Below, in pieces: positions 1-11,864 of a DNA stretch of 64,000 nt (the first letter of the stretch is position 1; every line of letters starts with the position of its first letter). The notes under the pieces were generated by a model, which saw only the letters and a program-made list of their open reading frames with translations, did not search any database and was not told where the DNA came from. Position numbers and translations under genes: made by a program. Location: the NCBI RefSeq assembly GCF_037975245.1, contig NC_092569.1, positions 14,220,501-14,284,500 on the forward strand, given 5' to 3'. This DNA comes from Apostichopus japonicus (Eukaryota; Echinodermata; Holothuroidea; Aspidochirotida; Stichopodidae).

Positions 1-2198
1 CTACCGATGTGATTTTTATGGTTTCTTTTTTTTTTAAATTTATGAAGTTGTAATATATCTGACCAATATTTGACTTTCTATAGCCTATTTGGTAGCAGTA
101 CATTGCTGACATATAAATAAGCAATGTTTACGTATAAAACACTTTGTTGACTTATAAATAAGCAATACTAGTCCTCAGAGTGTACTTCGACCACATGATT
201 AATGAAATTGCATGAAAAACAGGCCAATCCTTTTCGTAAACATTCAATTTATTACGTTGACTAGAGATTCTAGAATTTCTATGTTACGTTTATTTTATTG
301 TCACGCTCGATTTGCCCCGTGGCTCTTTGATCGTCTCCTTATTTTCCAGAAAATTGAATCCGCTCAGCCTCGACACGATTCCCTCAGGGATATCATATCA
401 AAAAAAAGTTAACACCTCCATTAGCTGATCTGTGAATGTCAATTAAGAAGCTTATCTAGCGTGACCTAGGAATGTGACTAGAATAACAATATGAAAAAAT
501 ATACTTGTTTTTATTGATACGTTTTAATTTTTCCCTCCAACAAAGACTTAGGATCCATCAAATTGACAGTTTCACTTTGGTCTGTAACATAAATGCCGTA
601 ACATTTAGATACCATACGAGAATAATGTCACACTTTATCCTATGAAATAATTTATGGTTTGTCGTTAAGGGGGAGAAATATTTGCAGCGAGATTAAATCA
701 CCTATTTGCCTAAATTTGCACGGATTTAACTTCCATGTGTCCATCTGTTTCCTTAAACTTTGATTTAGACAAACGTTCTTGTATAAACTCTTCCCATTGT
801 AAGTGAAAATTAATTTAAAAAAAAGCACTACCCTTATCTGTTTGGTTGCTAGCTTAAGGAGCAAACGGGGACAGACATATCAGAATATCTGCCAATCAAT
901 CATAGGCAGTATTAATGCCACGGAGACGAGCAGACGTTCAAGGCCTTATTTCCTAAGTCTCGAAGCGAAGTCCATTGGCAAATCCACTCTCGCACTATTC
1001 TCTGTGGCAGAATAACACAATTTTGGGCGTAATATGCATCGGTTAGCACTATTTCCGGAACGTGATTGGAAGATGGGAGTTGGGGGAAAGAATTGGTTTT
1101 GACGTAGGTGATGTTGATTAAGTCTATCAAGGGCGTTGAAAACCATTATATCCTTTCAGATCTTGCGTTAAATCATTAATTGGTCGGTTATCTGGCTATA
1201 CAGCTATAAAACTATACAGGGAAGGCTCAAGGTGGATGTATTGTGACGTAGGGTGGCGAAGAACCGATAGAGGCAGATATTCCATTACAAAATAACCTCA
1301 AAAACATTCAAGGAAGTGAATGCTCTGATGTGCTGTTCGCAAATGATTAAGTATTTTATTGTGGTTGATGGATGGGGGGGGGGGGGGTGGGGATTAAAAG
1401 TGCACTTTTAGAGTGTTCATTTCTTAAAGAAAAAAACATAAACATGAAACGGCATGCAGTGCTTGGCAGCGACCAGCCAATGCAATCTGGGGAGAGGCAC
1501 GAGGCGGAGGGCTATTTTGTGGGGGGAGGGGGATGAGGGGCAAACACTGATATTTGGCAGAGATATAAGGGGAAGGGTTTCGTCTTCAGTTTGGTAATAT
1601 CTCTCCAAGTAAAGTGACTTAGACGCAAGATGGTGCTATACACCCGATACACGAAAAGAACACAGTTACTACTCTAAATCTTAAAGTTTTGTAACCAAGT
1701 AAAGACTGGATCGTGCTATGAATCGATAGCATTTGTTATTAGGATTACAGTAAGAACTTAGAACATGTGTAATTCCAACAAACCAGTTGTTGGGATTTTT
1801 GGTACAAATTTCCCCAGTTCTTATTGTATTACCAATAGCACATGCTACTGATGTATCAGATTTGTCAGCACAATCCAGTTTTTACTGTGGTACAAAGTTT
1901 TAAGATTTAGAGTAGTCAATGTAAATATCTGTGTGTATCGACTGTGCTATCATTTAACAATTTTTCACATTAATGCATTGCATTGCAAGCTGTTTCTTTT
2001 ACAAATATTCAGCCTATTTCTATATATTTTGGATAAGTAGTAGATCTTATTGGTAGAAACTGGGGCGGGGAAATTTCCCAATCATGCGCCCCACCCCGTA
2101 CTCTTCATTAATCACAAAAAAGACAGTTTCAGGTACATCTTGAAACATTACGAAGGCCATGTTTCCCCTGTGTTTACCATAGCCTCGCTGATAGTTTA
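1..2198. other. Intergenic AT-rich sequence
   Basis: No coding signal that I can support. Short open frames here have no recognisable motif and no convincing splice context. The stretch holds a G homopolymer near 1375-1390 and a G-rich patch near 1480-1540 that could form a quadruplex. It ends at the CACTG terminus of the next element. Confidence 0.6.
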
Positions 2199-2214
2199 CA
2201 CTGAAAAAATAAAC

Positions 2215-2460
2215 TAGTCAATATTGCCACGGACTAAGGTTAAATTAGTCGTTAACGTTAGTCAATGCACCCGGACTAGCAAAAATCTTCGTTTCATCGC
2301 TGCTTCTTAGTTAGTTTACACTGACTAAGGAAAACATAATCGCAGCTTAGTCGGTGGCGACGGACTAAGGTATTTTAACCCATGGACTAAGAACGATACG
2401 GACACCCGATTTACGACATAATCGTAGCTTAGTCGGTGTCGACGGACTAATGTATTTTAA
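2215..2460. repeat. Left subterminal TTAGTC/GACTAA array
   Basis: Nine exact TTAGTC or GACTAA hexamers in about 245 bp, in both orientations, often extended to TTAGTCGGTG or CGGACTAAGG. An extra internal copy of the terminal TTTACACTG lies at 2315-2323. The arrangement matches the subterminal binding-site arrays of CACTA elements. Confidence 0.75.
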
Positions 2461-4092
2461 CCCAATTCGATTCACTTCAATTTGGAAACCGAGAGGCAAC
2501 GGCAGCTTGCTGGGCTTGGCATAGTTTCATACGATCACTCTAAGCAACTTTCAACCGTAAATCACCCAAGAAGGTCTTTAGAAGAATGGGGGTATTAACT
2601 GCATCATCGGCCTACCTGTTATTCCTTTAACTTGAAGGTAAAATTAAAGTTAATTGTTAGGCCACTGGCACTAGTACTGTATTATGGTTAGTGTAACGCT
2701 ACCGTTGTCACGTTGGCGTTTCGCAATACACAAGTGCAATGACAGTGAGTAGCCTATAGGCTTCTACTGGGTACTGCAGTGCATTGTCAACACTAAAGTG
2801 TGCATTCTAAACACCAATTAACAATGTGTTATGTGTGTATTGGGCTAGATTGAACAGTGGCACATAATCTTCTAATTTATTCCCAAACAAATGCTGGAAC
2901 TATAAGGCTCAATAGTTTATTTGAAGTCTACACTCATTTGGTAAAGATTTCCTGTAATTTCCCATGTGAATCTAAATGGGTAGGCTTTGTGATATTGAAT
3001 AAGCAAGGCTAGACCTTCAAACGTACAGTCACAGTCGGCTGAACAAATTATGTTGGCTAGTCAACGGTAATTTGATTATATGTTGCGAGCAGTCAGGATG
3101 CACGCTTCGGTTCTATTTAACCTTTTCATTTATCATTTTTTAGTATTTAATTTCCGGTCACGCCCAGGAAACAATTGCGACATTCCTTCACGGTCGACTT
3201 GCTTACTGTAAGAAGTATTAACCGTTTTTTTTCTCAGGAAAGCTTGATAGTCTGAAGTTATTATAACATGTGCTTTTAGTATACTGCCAAAAGAGTAAGT
3301 TGTTGTATTTGTATTGATATTTTATGTAGAAGTAACGGAAAATTTAGTATGTTTAGTTTGGTCTAATTGCACGTTTTTTTACTGTCCAATGTAGTGCAGG
3401 GTTCACTTGCGCGAATTCAAATTATTCTGTTTATGTGTATGTATATGCATCGATTCTTAGATTATGATGTTTTTTTGACATTTATTTGTAATTCAAGCAT
3501 ATCTGTTTAGTAGCAAAGTTTAAAGGTTAAGATTAATTAGTTTTCTCTTTTTGATCCTAGATTGAATGAAACTCATTGGCGTAAATAATAGATCAGATGA
3601 TACAGTTTAACGCAGTTGCTAAAACTCTGGGTATTCTCTAGTCTTCGCCGGTCCATTATATACTTTAGTACTACTAGTAAGACTAAATCAAAACGACCGT
3701 AGACAAACTTAGTGTAACAAAGTACTGATTCTCCTCTAGCCTAGGTCTAAACAGGCTTGTTATGTGAGCAAGCAAAATAACAACTAAAAACGATTAGGCC
3801 TATAAATAAGTTGGCTCAGTGCATTTCTGTTTCTAAAATTTTATATTTTTAAAGATCATAAAAACAAACAAAGATTTAGCCCATGTTTTATTATCTCTGT
3901 ATTCTGGGCATTTGATTCTGGTTGCAATGGTGACTCGTTCAAATTTTCAGCTTTATACAGTCTGCTTCAAACTTTGGGATTATTTTTTGAGACTATAGTG
4001 GAAGCAAATCTCACATAACTTTGTGGTGACAACTTTATTTTATTTTATTTTTTTCAAATGATGAATACTTTGCTGTTTCTTTTTTCCAGCAG

Positions 4093-4304
4093 GAATTGAA
4101 AAGCCAAATATCTAAGTCAAGGGTGAGCTTTCCTGTGATGTACGACACCAGTGTGGAGGCAACAACAGAAGAGGAGAACTGTGTTATATATGGCATAAAG
4201 ACATGTTTTAAGATGATATATTGGTACCCTTCGCAGAACAAAAGAGTTTATCCAAGAGTCCAAAAAGCAAAGGAACAAGTACCATAGAGAAAAAAGATGG
4301 AAGA
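4093..4304 (+). CDS. Candidate exon inside element 1, unknown protein
   Basis: A strong acceptor (pyrimidine tract ending TTTTTTCCAGCAG) precedes 4093 and a GTGAGT donor follows 4304. One frame is open for 64 codons, from GAATTGAAAAGC to a TAG at 4285. The predicted peptide has a protein-like, mixed composition with no recognised domain. Because the stop precedes the donor, this could be a terminal coding exon with a spliced 3' UTR, or a decayed exon. It lies between the left subterminal array and the foldback. I do not recognise the protein. Confidence 0.3.
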
Positions 4305-4434
4305 GTGAGTTTAACTATTGTACCCAACTGTTTAATGATATTTAAGATACTTTTCATAACCTGTTTAAAAAAAACAGTCTAGTTTATCATTTACGTGCAA
4401 GCTTCATAAGTTTGGTCAAATTTTCACTAATCTG

Positions 4435-5678
4435 TAGAGCGGGAGTCCAGAGGGTTTGGTTAGCTGGGAAGGTAACCAATTGCCTGGTACATCACAATGT
4501 TCACAATGCATTCCTGTATATGAAACCTGACGACTGGCAAACCGACTGTGGTGGATGTGGCTGGGAGAGCAATTTTAAAGTCACCTAATAGCTAACCTAG
4601 AGCAGCTTTCATGGTTACCACATCAAAGTAAGAACAATGTGTCAGGTATGGCCCCAAGAGCAACAAATGGCCATTGCCAGTAATTATTGGTGGTGGGGTA
4701 CCCCTGCCAGTGATCTATAATTGACCCCTCACGGCTGACCTAGGTCAGCTCATGAGGTAACCACTTGAAACTTACTGGAAAATGTTGGTTAGGACTTCAG
4801 ATACAAGGGATGGGCATTGCCAGTAAGTTTTATTGGTGGGGTACCCCTGCCAGTAGACCCCCAATATGCCCATCCCCTCATTGACCTAGGTGAGCTCATG
4901 ATTTGACCAGTTGAAACCTACAGGAAAATGATAGGTATCACTTCATATGTAAGGATGGGCATTTCCAGTATTTTATATTGGTGGGCCACCACTGCCAGAG
5001 TCCGCCCATCCCTTACATATAGAATCCTGTTAATAATTTTCCAGTAGTTTTCAACTGGTTAAATCATGAGCTGACCTAGATCAATGAGGGGGGGGGCTTT
5101 TTGGGGGTCTACTGGCAGGGGTACCCCACTAATATAAATTACTGGAAATGCCCATCCCTTACATATATATAGAGTCCTGCCAATCATTTTACAGTAGTTT
5201 TCAACTGGTTACCTCATGAGCTAATCTAGGTCAATGGGGGATGGGCATTTTGGGGGTCTACTGGCAGGGGTACCCCACCAATAAAAATTATTGGCAATGC
5301 CCATCAGTTGTATCTGAAGCCCTAACCAACATTTTCCAGTAGGTTTCAAGTGGTTACCTCATGAGCTGACCTAGGTCAGCCTTAAGGGGTCAATTATAGA
5401 TCACTGGCAGGGGCACCCCACCACCAATAATTACTGGCAATGGCCATTTGTTGCTCTTGGGGCCATACCTGACATATTGTACTTACTTTGATGTGTTACC
5501 ATGAAAACTGATCTAGGTTAGCTATCAGGTGACTTTAAAATTGCTCTCCCAGCCACACCAACCACAGTCGGTTTGCCAGTCGTCTGGTTTCATATACAGG
5601 AATGCACTGTGAACATTGTGATGTACAAGGCAATTGGTTACCTTCCCAGCTAACCAAACCCTCTGGGATCCCGGTCTA
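4435..5678. repeat. Long foldback (inverted-repeat) element
   Basis: The two halves are inverted copies of about 600 bp each. The outer ends read TAGAGCGGGAGTCC on the left and, reverse-complemented, TAGACCGGGATCCC on the right. Each arm is itself built of repeated modules containing GGGTACCCCTGCCAGT. No target duplication was found. The structure is typical of foldback-type non-autonomous DNA elements, here nested inside element 1. No protein coding is apparent. Confidence 0.8.
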
Positions 5679-5930
5679 TTGGGATCATTATTAACATGAT
5701 TAACATAATTATTAAGCTTTGAGAAATAACTTGGTGTTATGCTGTGCAAAGCTAATAATAATTTGGTAAAGCTGCTATTCCTGGCTTATAATTTGAGGGA
5801 CCTAGATTTAAATGTATACCTCCCAATATGTTATAAAGTTTTAATGTAAATGTATGTTTATGATAATGTGAGTTATCATGTGCTATATCTGTATCTGTGC
5901 TTACACGTTTATCATATTTTCTGTTCACAG

Positions 5931-6253
5931 GTCAATAATGGTGCAGATTTTGGCTTCCTGAAGACAAGTGGGAGGCCATTTGTAGTTAAGAGAAACACTC
6001 TTTGTTCGTGAAGACTTAACTGGTGTCGATTTGGGGTACCACTTTAAAAGGAAAGTCATGAGGAACCCTTGCCCAAGATTCAACTTTGCATTATTGTGCA
6101 GTGCTATACTTTTGCGATTCATGTTTGATCCATTAACTTGTCTTAACTTTGTTGGAAAAAAAATCAGATTTTCAGATTTTATTTACAGTGATTTCTTCTC
6201 TATCTGTCGAAAGTCAGCCTTTTGTAGACATCAGAAGTTTTATCAGAAATAAA
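5931..6253 (+). other. Candidate 3'-terminal exon with poly(A) signal
   Basis: The sequence TATTTTCTGTTCACAG ending at 5930 is a good splice acceptor. The following sequence is open in one frame for 26 codons and then reads on in a second frame. An AATAAA lies at 6248-6253, just before the right subterminal array. It may be the last exon of a transcript from element 1 that also uses 4093-4304. No domain is recognised. Confidence 0.25.
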
Positions 6254-6324
6254 TACTGCCAACGTACACATTATTTGTGTTTCTTCTGCTCTCTTTTCTT
6301 TCAGTGATGCGGGTTTAATTCTTT

Positions 6325-6660
6325 CAGTGAATCTAGTCGGTGCAACTAGTCAGTCGATACCGACTAAGAAAGGTTAGTCGGGAGAGGCACCATCCTGACT
6401 AATGTAAAACCTGCTATAAACTAGTCGGTGGCTCATATAAATTAGTCGGTAAAGACCGACTAATGTCACCAACTAATGTAACTGACTAATATACATTTAC
6501 CGACTAAGAAAGTGTTGATCGACTAAGCTGACGGACCAAGATGACCGACTAAGAAATCCAACTGACTAAGGAATAATTAGTCGGTATAGCAACTGACTAA
6601 GGCTATGTTAGTCGGGAGAGGCACCAGATGGACTAACGTTATGTTAGTCGGTGAACCAAT
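6325..6660. repeat. Right subterminal TTAGTC/GACTAA array
   Basis: Fifteen exact TTAGTC or GACTAA hexamers in about 335 bp, plus three CTAGTC variants, in both orientations. Frequent extended forms are TTAGTCGGTA and ACCGACTAAGAAA. It mirrors the array inside the opposite end of element 1. Confidence 0.75.
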
Positions 6661-6674
6661 TTAAGTTTTCAGTG

Positions 6675-9121
6675 TAAATTAACTTACACTGCAACCGAAT
6701 TCCGCGACTCCAAATAATTAAATCTGTTTAACAACAATAATTGCATAAAGAACGTGCGATTTTAATCTCATACACTTGTTGGGATATTTGAACTTATTGA
6801 TAGTTGATATTGCACAGATTTTCCCTTTATAATTAATGTGGCGTTAATGCGCATGTGGTCACAGTCGCCGCGTACTGGACACCTTGAAAACAAATGACAA
6901 TAGCTTAAACTGGGTACTATATTTTCCATTTTTAGGACTGCTTAATTTGCACACATATAATTACATTCTTTGTCTCAAATACTCATGAAGATGATTAAGG
7001 TGGAAAAGAACGACACTGCAAAGCAGGAAATATTGTAATTAGTTGGTTATCACTAAAAATCTAATGCATCGAATGATAAGTATCATAAACAATTTTTTTG
7101 TTTAAACCTGCTAACAAAAGCTCGAACTCCATTATCTTTATGGTACCATTGCATGCTAACGAACAATGAATGGATTCACTTCACAGTCATTTACCTTGAC
7201 TAATGGCTAAAAGCTATGAGATCATTTCCCCCTTACATCTAGTAATCAGCGAAATGAGCAGCTAATACTGTTATCCAGAATGATATATAATCCACATCCT
7301 GAAATATAAGTCGACATAATTATGAACGTTTATGTTACTCCTGTAAACGCGGTATATGTGCACGATGACACGTAACACGTTTTAAGCGTCAGTTACACAG
7401 TTTTTGTTGTTGTTTTTTTGTTTTAGAAATTCTAACTCGTTTGCATTTCATATCAACAAGAAGGCTGCCAAGCATACTTTCGTCCGTGACATTATGCAGT
7501 GTAAATATGTTACGATGTCAAATTGCAAAAGCCTGATATCGTCCTAATAAACTCCGTGTTGATTGTGAAATCTAACATGGAGTGCTCAGTGGTAAACTAT
7601 AAGTTACACGGTCATTTTGGGTTACCGAACCTCCATTCTTCAAAGTTTACATATAGTAGTAACATTGCAACGCAACCTATTACATTATTATTTTTTTAAA
7701 TGTATAATATGTGTTTAAGTTAGTTTTGTGTCTCATGTCTAGCAAACTCTTAAGCTAATAAGTAGCTTTCAAACGACTATAAAGTCACATGATTAAACCC
7801 ATACTTACCGCCGGTATTAGTAAACCTTAAGGTAAACAACGCAAAACTAGTGCGTGTGATGTACGCTAACATAACGTGTGCGACTCTGATCATGCGCATT
7901 TCAATATTTTGTTAAACGTCGAAACAGAGTTGTTCTTCTTACACGTATAATTACTATAACACCGTATATTGGATATAATTTATAATGTCAAGACAAGACA
8001 CGATACATACGGTAGGCGTATCCATGGCCAAATCTTACATAAAATGTTTAATAGTGTTTTACTGCAGTTCCCATGCGTATCATTTGCGACAACATGTTAC
8101 GATACAAATCGAAACACATTGAAACACGTGGATTTAATCATCAGTGTTAGTATTAATTGTCCCACAGAACTACAAATAACATATGGTTAAAGTGTCTAAC
8201 TTTACTTACCCTAATAGTATTGTTTGAAATGTCCATTTTCGATTTATGTAACCTAATAAACAATGTACGTCTTTTCTGACTTCATTTCATTGTATTAATA
8301 CTATTATTTCTTTTTCCATACGTATATATTATGATATAAACAGCCGTTTCTTGCACATTTCACTACTATAGCTCAGTGATCGTTTATTAAGGTCCCCTAG
8401 GGGTTTTTTTCTGTTTGCTTCGCTCACAGTGTATTGTTGTGCGCTTCTAAGCTAATATCATCTGGAATTATTGTTCTCAAATTTTGAACCTTGAGCCTTA
8501 GCTGCTTGGGCGCCGCTAAGTTCCACCTGCCACGTACCACCTGATAAAGGTTGCCCCCTACCATTCGATTGATCCCTTTTGAATCTCCCCCCCCCCTTAA
8601 CAATAAAGATTTCTTAATAAACGTTCTGCCCTTTGCATGAAACCAAGTCTGTCCACTGTACCTCATCATTACCGGCTTTGATTTAAAGTAAAACATTTAG
8701 GATAACCGTTCAATAATTTGTTTGCAACAAGGGCGCAAAAATTTTCAATTCAATAGGTCTAACGTCAAAGTTTAAAGATCGAAAAGCCTAAAAAGTTGGT
8801 GTTTAGCTTCTTTCTTTCTTTTTTTTTTGGCTTGTCAACATGTAGGAAATGTCATTTAACCACACGATATGTAGAGAATGAGGAGACAAATACTATAATA
8901 TGCTTTTGGGATGTTGAGGGTTGAAAGGACAATGTAGGTCAGAGGTGAAATTAACACAAATGTAATGCCTTGCATGAAACAACAGTGGTTCGGTAACATC
9001 GTTTTTCTCTAAACCTTAATATTAACTATACGCAATTTAGAGCAAAATGTTGTTTCTAAGAACAGACGATCGTCACACGTTGTTTATTTCCTGTAGTAGG
9101 TCTTGAGTCCGACTATTTTAG
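6675..9121. other. Intergenic sequence, no gene seen
   Basis: AT-rich sequence without recognisable coding motifs on either strand. A 90-codon minus-strand open frame near 8424-8696 spans a C homopolymer and looks like chance. Confidence 0.55.
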
Positions 9122-9246
9122 TATTAAATAAAAACTCCATTAACTTTGCGCATGCGTTAAAGATAACTATTTTTATAATGTTGTATTAAATAAAAAACTC
9201 CATTAACTTTGCGCATGCGTTAAAGATAACTATTTTTATAATGTTG
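9122..9246. repeat. 62-bp tandem duplication
   Basis: Two nearly identical direct copies begin at 9122 and 9184, differing by one A in a homopolymer. Each contains the palindromic core TGCGCATGCG. The near identity suggests a recent duplication. Confidence 0.9.
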
Positions 9247-9894
9247 TATTTTAAAGAGTACACCATTAAATGTTTGCTTGTTTCAAAGTAGCAACTTAAA
9301 CCATTTTTGTTAAGATATTGTAAATTAAATGTAAAAGTTTGACTCTCTCGCCACGGTAACTACAGTATATTTGAGCGTAGCTACATACACATAACGCAGT
9401 TCGCGAATGGGGCACCAACATATTGATTTTGTAGAAACTGATATGAGAAGAACAGGGGGAAATCAAATTTCCTGGCTTCTTATTCTTTTGTGGTTCTTTT
9501 ATTATTGTTAAATGTAAAAGTAGGACAAATCTGACTAGAAAAATATTGAAAAGAAAACAAACAAAAAACGAGTTTCATTACACGAAGGTTCGAACAAATT
9601 ATAAACATTCAACTTAAATTGAAGTGGATTCCCGATTATTATTATTCTTTTGTGCTTCGTTGTTTTTAAACTTTGATGTAGTTGAATGCAGTAACTGAAA
9701 ACCTCATGATGAAAACGATTACTGAAAGTCGACTCCCCGATGTTTACTGTAAAGGCGTCATACATGTTACTACGTACATCATCAACAGAAAAAAAGTCCT
9801 CTCCCAAATCTTCCGATTCCGAGGAAATGGGCCTCATGTCTCAGAACATTCGTAAGCTTGGCGAAAATTATTTTCTTGAGGAAGAAGAGGTAAA
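9247..9894. other. Intergenic sequence, no gene seen
   Basis: Short overlapping open frames occur on both strands, but none has a recognised motif. The stretch leads into the short frame containing LPYQFEP. Confidence 0.4.
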
Positions 9895-10080
9895 ATGTTT
9901 TTCGAGGGTTACGAAGATATCGGTGTTTTGCCTTATCAATTTGAGCCCCTTGCAGAAGAATTGTAAAACGATCCCGATGGCCGAGACGCGTTGCTGCCGA
10001 TGGAAGTACCCGAGCAGAACGGTGAGAATATCCTGAACCGAAACTGGTTGGTTGAGCATAAACACAGCCACCGTTATTAA
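9895..10080 (+). pseudogene. Fragment resembling P2X7-like N-terminal PYQFEP proteins
   Basis: From ATG at 9895 one frame reads a short acidic peptide containing EDIGVLPYQFEPLAEEL, then a TAA, then continues open in the same frame for about 38 more codons to 10080. A PYQFEP-type motif near the N-terminus, followed by a Cys-rich zinc-binding region, is familiar from multi-copy invertebrate proteins annotated as P2X7-like. The Cys-rich part is absent here. Either this is a first exon whose donor precedes the stop, or a broken fragment. The assignment rests on one short motif. Confidence 0.3.
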
Positions 10081-11168
10081 GGCTATTATATGATTTAAAT
10101 GTACTCGAATGTCGATGATCCTGCTACTTAACTTCGTAGCAAAACTTCTAGAATTTTGTTACTCACAGTGCAAGGAAATTGTGATATTCTGTAAAGTACA
10201 AGTGCAACCCTATATTACTAGTAGGAGTAACATGGGTCTAGACCTACTCATAGACGTTGTATTACAAGCTAGCCTGTGTACGTTGTATCAGCCAACTGTT
10301 ACCTATAAATCATAACACAACGCCAGTTTTACCACAAACGAAAAATTGCAGATCTAGTACTGATTGTTCTTAATCCAACTGGCTTTGGGTTTTGTGCAAA
10401 ATACCAGGTAACCAATAAAAAATATCGTCATTTGCTGCTTCAAGGAGGCCTAGGCTGTGGTCACAACAAGTAGTTTGGCAATAGTGTAGGCTGACCATGC
10501 AGGCAAACATAACGTTGTCTATGTGTAATGTTTCGAAAGAAATATGTCCAAATTCTTCGATTTCTGTCGTCGTTCGGAAAAGCGTGCAGGTGAAATCCGT
10601 CTTTTCTTGTGTTGGAGCAATCTGCAACCAAATATCGGCTCAACTTATTTTGCCTAGTGAAAACAAAGGATGCAAAGAACAGTGGTATACCTCCATTGCT
10701 TTGTGGTCTTTGAGCATTGTACTATTTTACAGAGTCAGTGGATTGATACCTTTATGGAAGAACTATTACTCCACTTCTTTAATTTCTCAGGGGATGTCCA
10801 ACTTTATGCAATATTCACATATGGATCTCCTGAAATGTTGCTGAGATCTGTAGAAAATTTGTAATTGATGATGTGAGGGGTCACTGAGACTAAGGAGTGT
10901 TGTATTTGATTGTTAACTATAACGTTGTATTGTTTACGTTTAGTTAGAAGATGTATTACACTTAAAAGAGAAATGAGTATGAGTGCTGGTGAAATAAGTG
11001 TCTGCAATAGCTGGAAAGACCCTTAACAACAATATTATGTCACAGAAGGGCAACACAGGTCGTAGATGGAAACCTGTCTTATCATACTTTGTTGTTATCA
11101 TTATATTTGCCATCAATGTGAAAGCCATGACAATGTGTCTATTTATATTAGGTCGTTACAAGACCAAC
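10081..11168. other. Intergenic sequence, no supported gene
   Basis: Several open frames of 60-115 codons overlap on both strands here, but none shows a domain, signal peptide or clear splice context. They are treated as chance. Confidence 0.45.
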
Positions 11169-11184
11169 CAGGCGCGTATCCAGG

Positions 11185-11340
11185 GGGGGGGGCGTTGGGG
11201 GCGCGCCCCCCGGGTAAGAAAAAGAGGAGAGCAAAAAAGAGGGGAAAAAAGGAAAAAAGAGGGGAAAAAAGAGGAGGAGAGGAAGGAATTGAAAAGAAAA
11301 AGAAGAAGGAGGGAAAGGAGAAAAGGAGGGAGTAGAAGAT
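11185..11340. repeat. G-run and GA-rich low-complexity tract
   Basis: A G homopolymer and GC-rich block at 11180-11212 is followed by a purine-only tract (AAGAGGGG-type units) to about 11335. The charged reading frame over it is a composition artefact. Confidence 0.8.
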
Positions 11341-11770
11341 CAACGCCAAGACACCGGGAAGAGACAGAGGAACAGTGACATCATTACAGCGCTAAACCCT
11401 ATTATACACACATGGCCGGGTAGCCAGTTACGGATCGAGGATTTCGGAAGGGGCGTGCGCCTCACCATACCCCTTTCACCGACAACTCCAGTTTTGACGT
11501 TTCCATTTTTCCTCTCTCACTAATGTATCTATATATTTATACTATATATGGTCTATCATAACGCGTGTTTGTGTATGGACTCCTTAAGCAATTGTGCTAT
11601 GAAACCAACTGTGGCTGGTCTCGAACTCGACCGAGTCGTCGGGGAACATGACGCATTTCGGGAATGGGGCGACCGCCCCTCCCCCTCCCCCCCCCCCCCG
11701 AGCATATTTTTTGTTTTTGATATCGCTAGTAAATTCGAGTAGAAAATGCTTAGATGCAACTTACAAGGCA

Positions 11771-11864
11771 TGGGAAGTGTCATTTCCAGCGATCTGGGAG
11801 GCATTTTCGGCCAAAATTTTCTTGTACGCTTCGCGCCAACTCGTGGTGGCGCTACGCTTAGATA
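11771..11864. repeat. Direct repeat, copy 1 (with 13011-13104)
   Basis: Shares GAAGTGTCATTTCC, TTTTCTTGTACGC and GTGGTGGCGCT-type blocks in the same order and orientation with 13011-13104. Probably the right part of two related hAT-like elements. Confidence 0.75.

Larger units (their letters stand above)
2199..6674. mobile_element. CACTA-like (EnSpm/CMC type) DNA element 1
   Basis: Seen: the left end reads CACTGAAAAAATAAA and the right end reads TTTTCAGTG, an inverted match of nine bases. Both ends are flanked by TA, a possible 2-bp target duplication. Just inside each end are dense arrays of TTAGTC/GACTAA in both orientations. Known: CACTA (EnSpm) elements begin CACTR, make 2-3 bp duplications and carry iterated subterminal motifs bound by their transposase. 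Inferred: this is a 4.48-kb element of that type, probably non-autonomous, because no transposase motif was recognised inside. It contains a nested foldback at 4435-5678 and two exon-like pieces on the + strand. It could instead belong to another superfamily with CAC ends. Confidence 0.6.

Noticed and set aside
8424-8696. 90-codon minus-strand open frame
   Set aside because: Spans a C homopolymer and has no recognised motif.
11215-11349. Highly basic Arg/Lys/Glu-rich open frames
   Set aside because: Low-complexity purine tract inside a hAT-like element.
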